From NCBI GenBank assembly GCA_002317435.1, contig DCIQ01000205.1:23508-30260 (forward strand): 6,753 nucleotides of DNA, read 5' to 3'. Made by a program: the position numbers and the translations under genes. Positions 5,841 through 6,753 of this stretch are shown here, one piece after another. The notes beneath the pieces are model-generated. The model was not told the DNA's origin, made no database searches, and saw only the letters and a list, made by a program, of their open reading frames with translations. How positions within the stretch are numbered: position 1 is the stretch's first letter; each line of letters opens with the position of its first letter. Source of the DNA: Bacteroidales bacterium UBA1722 (GTDB taxonomy: Bacteria > Bacteroidota > Bacteroidia > Bacteroidales > UBA932).

Positions 5841-6753
5841 ATGAAACAGTCTCCAGTTATCTTTCTGTCGATTTTAACTCTCCTCATCGCCGGCTGTACC
5901 TCGAGTGTCACCGTCACGTCTCCGGATAACAATCTGTCGCTTTCGTTGGATGTCAGCGGGGAGGCCTGCATCACCGTCACATATCGTTCCAGGACGCTCG
6001 TCGCCGCTTCTCCTGTCGGAATAGAATTCGCCGACGGTCATTTCGGACAGGATGTGCGGATAGTCGGCCGCAAGAGCAGGCACGTCTCGGATGATTATGA
6101 CATGTATGTCGGAAAGGCCGGTCATGTTCATAGCGAAAGCAGCGAGATTCACGTATGTCTCCAAGACAAGAACGACCGGAGAGTCGAGATGTTTCTCCGC
6201 GCCTTCGATGACGGAGTGGCATATCGGTATTATATACCCGAACAGGAAGGCATGAAGGAACTGGCTGTCCGCAGCGAGACTCTGACGCTGAACGTTCCGG
6301 ATGATCCGTTGCTGAAAGCGATGAAGATAGAACAGTTCGCCTGTAGTCACGAGAACATCTATCTCACGGAGAATATCTCCTCGTTCGAAGACAGCCTTCT
6401 TCTGGATATGCCGGCCCTTCTGGTATATCCGGGAGGAGAGTATATGGCCATTACTGAAGCCAACGTGGTGGATTATGCCGGAATGGACATGATCGTGGAG
6501 AACGGGCACCTGAAAGGAGTCCTGTCCCCCCGCCGGGACGGTTCCGGCCTGTGTGTCACCGGTCCTCTCCCGCGAAGGTCTCCCTGGCGTGTATTCCAGG
6601 TCTCTGACAGAATCGGCGCCCTGCTCGAATCAAACATCATCACGACACTGTCCGATCCCTGTCGGGAACAGGACCTTTCGTGGCTGAATCCCGGCATAGC
6701 GACCTGGCCCTGGTGGAACGGATATCAGGCCCCTCCTGAACTGAAAAAAGGTG
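5841..6753 (+). CDS. GH97 family glycoside hydrolase lipoprotein, N-terminal part (cut by window edge)
   Basis: An open frame of 304 codons with no stop before the window ends; the gene is partial at its 3' end. Residues 1-19 (MKQSPVIFLSILTLLIAGC) are a standard lipoprotein signal with lipobox IAGC and Cys19, so the protein is exported and lipid-anchored. Residues from about 22 to 245 match the GH97 N-terminal beta-sandwich, starting SVTVTSPDNNLSLSL and including ITEANVVDYAGM with E206, a likely counterpart of a calcium ligand in SusB. The linker to the (alpha/beta)8 barrel is recognisable: PWRVFQVSD (W249), LLESNIITTLSDP and SWLNPGIATWPWWNG (W281-G294). GH97 enzymes are inverting alpha-glucosidases or retaining alpha-galactosidases; the residues that separate them lie in the missing part. 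Full members are about 650-740 residues. The gene is divergent from the transporter operon, and its predicted leader carries the 8-bp repeat. Confidence 0.92.
   Translation, partial: MKQSPVIFLSILTLLIAGCTSSVTVTSPDNNLSLSLDVSGEACITVTYRSRTLVAASPVGIEFADGHFGQDVRIVGRKSRHVSDDYDMYVGKAGHVHSESSEIHVCLQDKNDRRVEMFLRAFDDGVAYRYYIPEQEGMKELAVRSETLTLNVPDDPLLKAMKIEQFACSHENIYLTENISSFEDSLLLDMPALLVYPGGEYMAITEANVVDYAGMDMIVENGHLKGVLSPRRDGSGLCVTGPLPRRSPWRVFQVSDRIGALLESNIITTLSDPCREQDLSWLNPGIATWPWWNGYQAPPELKKG

Noticed and set aside
4600..5844. 414-codon open frame on the plus strand across the transporter gene
   Set aside because: It is antisense to a well-supported GlpT-type gene, has an acidic low-complexity-like translation with no hydrophobic or catalytic pattern, and runs through the promoter region and 8-bp repeat.

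Overview
The window looks like chromosomal DNA from a gut-type member of the Bacteroidales (Bacteroidota). The evidence is two lipoprotein-type glycoside hydrolases of families common there (GH106-like and GH97), promoter -7 elements that fit the Bacteroidota pattern TAnnTTTG, and start codons without convincing Shine-Dalgarno sites. The coding DNA is moderately GC-rich by eye, which would suit an Alistipes-like or uncultured Rikenellaceae-type lineage better than Bacteroides proper. I cannot fix the genus from this sequence.

Layout: (1) Positions 1-205 hold an unusual tandem array of about 72-73 bp units, each able to fold into a long hairpin; the array probably continues to the left of the window. 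(2) A candidate promoter (221-254) and a leader follow. (3) A plus-strand GH106-like glycosidase lipoprotein gene spans 431-3331. (4) It converges tail to tail on a minus-strand two-gene operon, with a short hairpin at the junction. The operon's first gene is a GlpT-type organophosphate:phosphate antiporter (4201-5685) and its second is a HAD-IIA phosphatase (3347-4204); they overlap by the 4 bp ATGA. (5) A compact divergent promoter region (5686-5840) carries two back-to-back -7 elements, a TGTCAA direct repeat at 20 bp spacing, and five copies of an 8-bp repeat in the predicted 5' UTR of the next gene. (6) A plus-strand GH97 lipoprotein gene starts at 5841 and runs off the right edge.

How they may work together: the two secreted or envelope glycosidases would release sugars (rhamnose-type from GH106, alpha-glucose or alpha-galactose from GH97). 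The transporter and phosphatase form a separate module that would import a phosphorylated small molecule such as glycerol-3-phosphate and dephosphorylate it. No SusC/SusD pair is visible, so this is not demonstrably a polysaccharide utilization locus. The protein genes are recognisable families. The less explained material is non-coding: the hairpin array at the left edge and the 8-bp repeat just before the GH97 gene.
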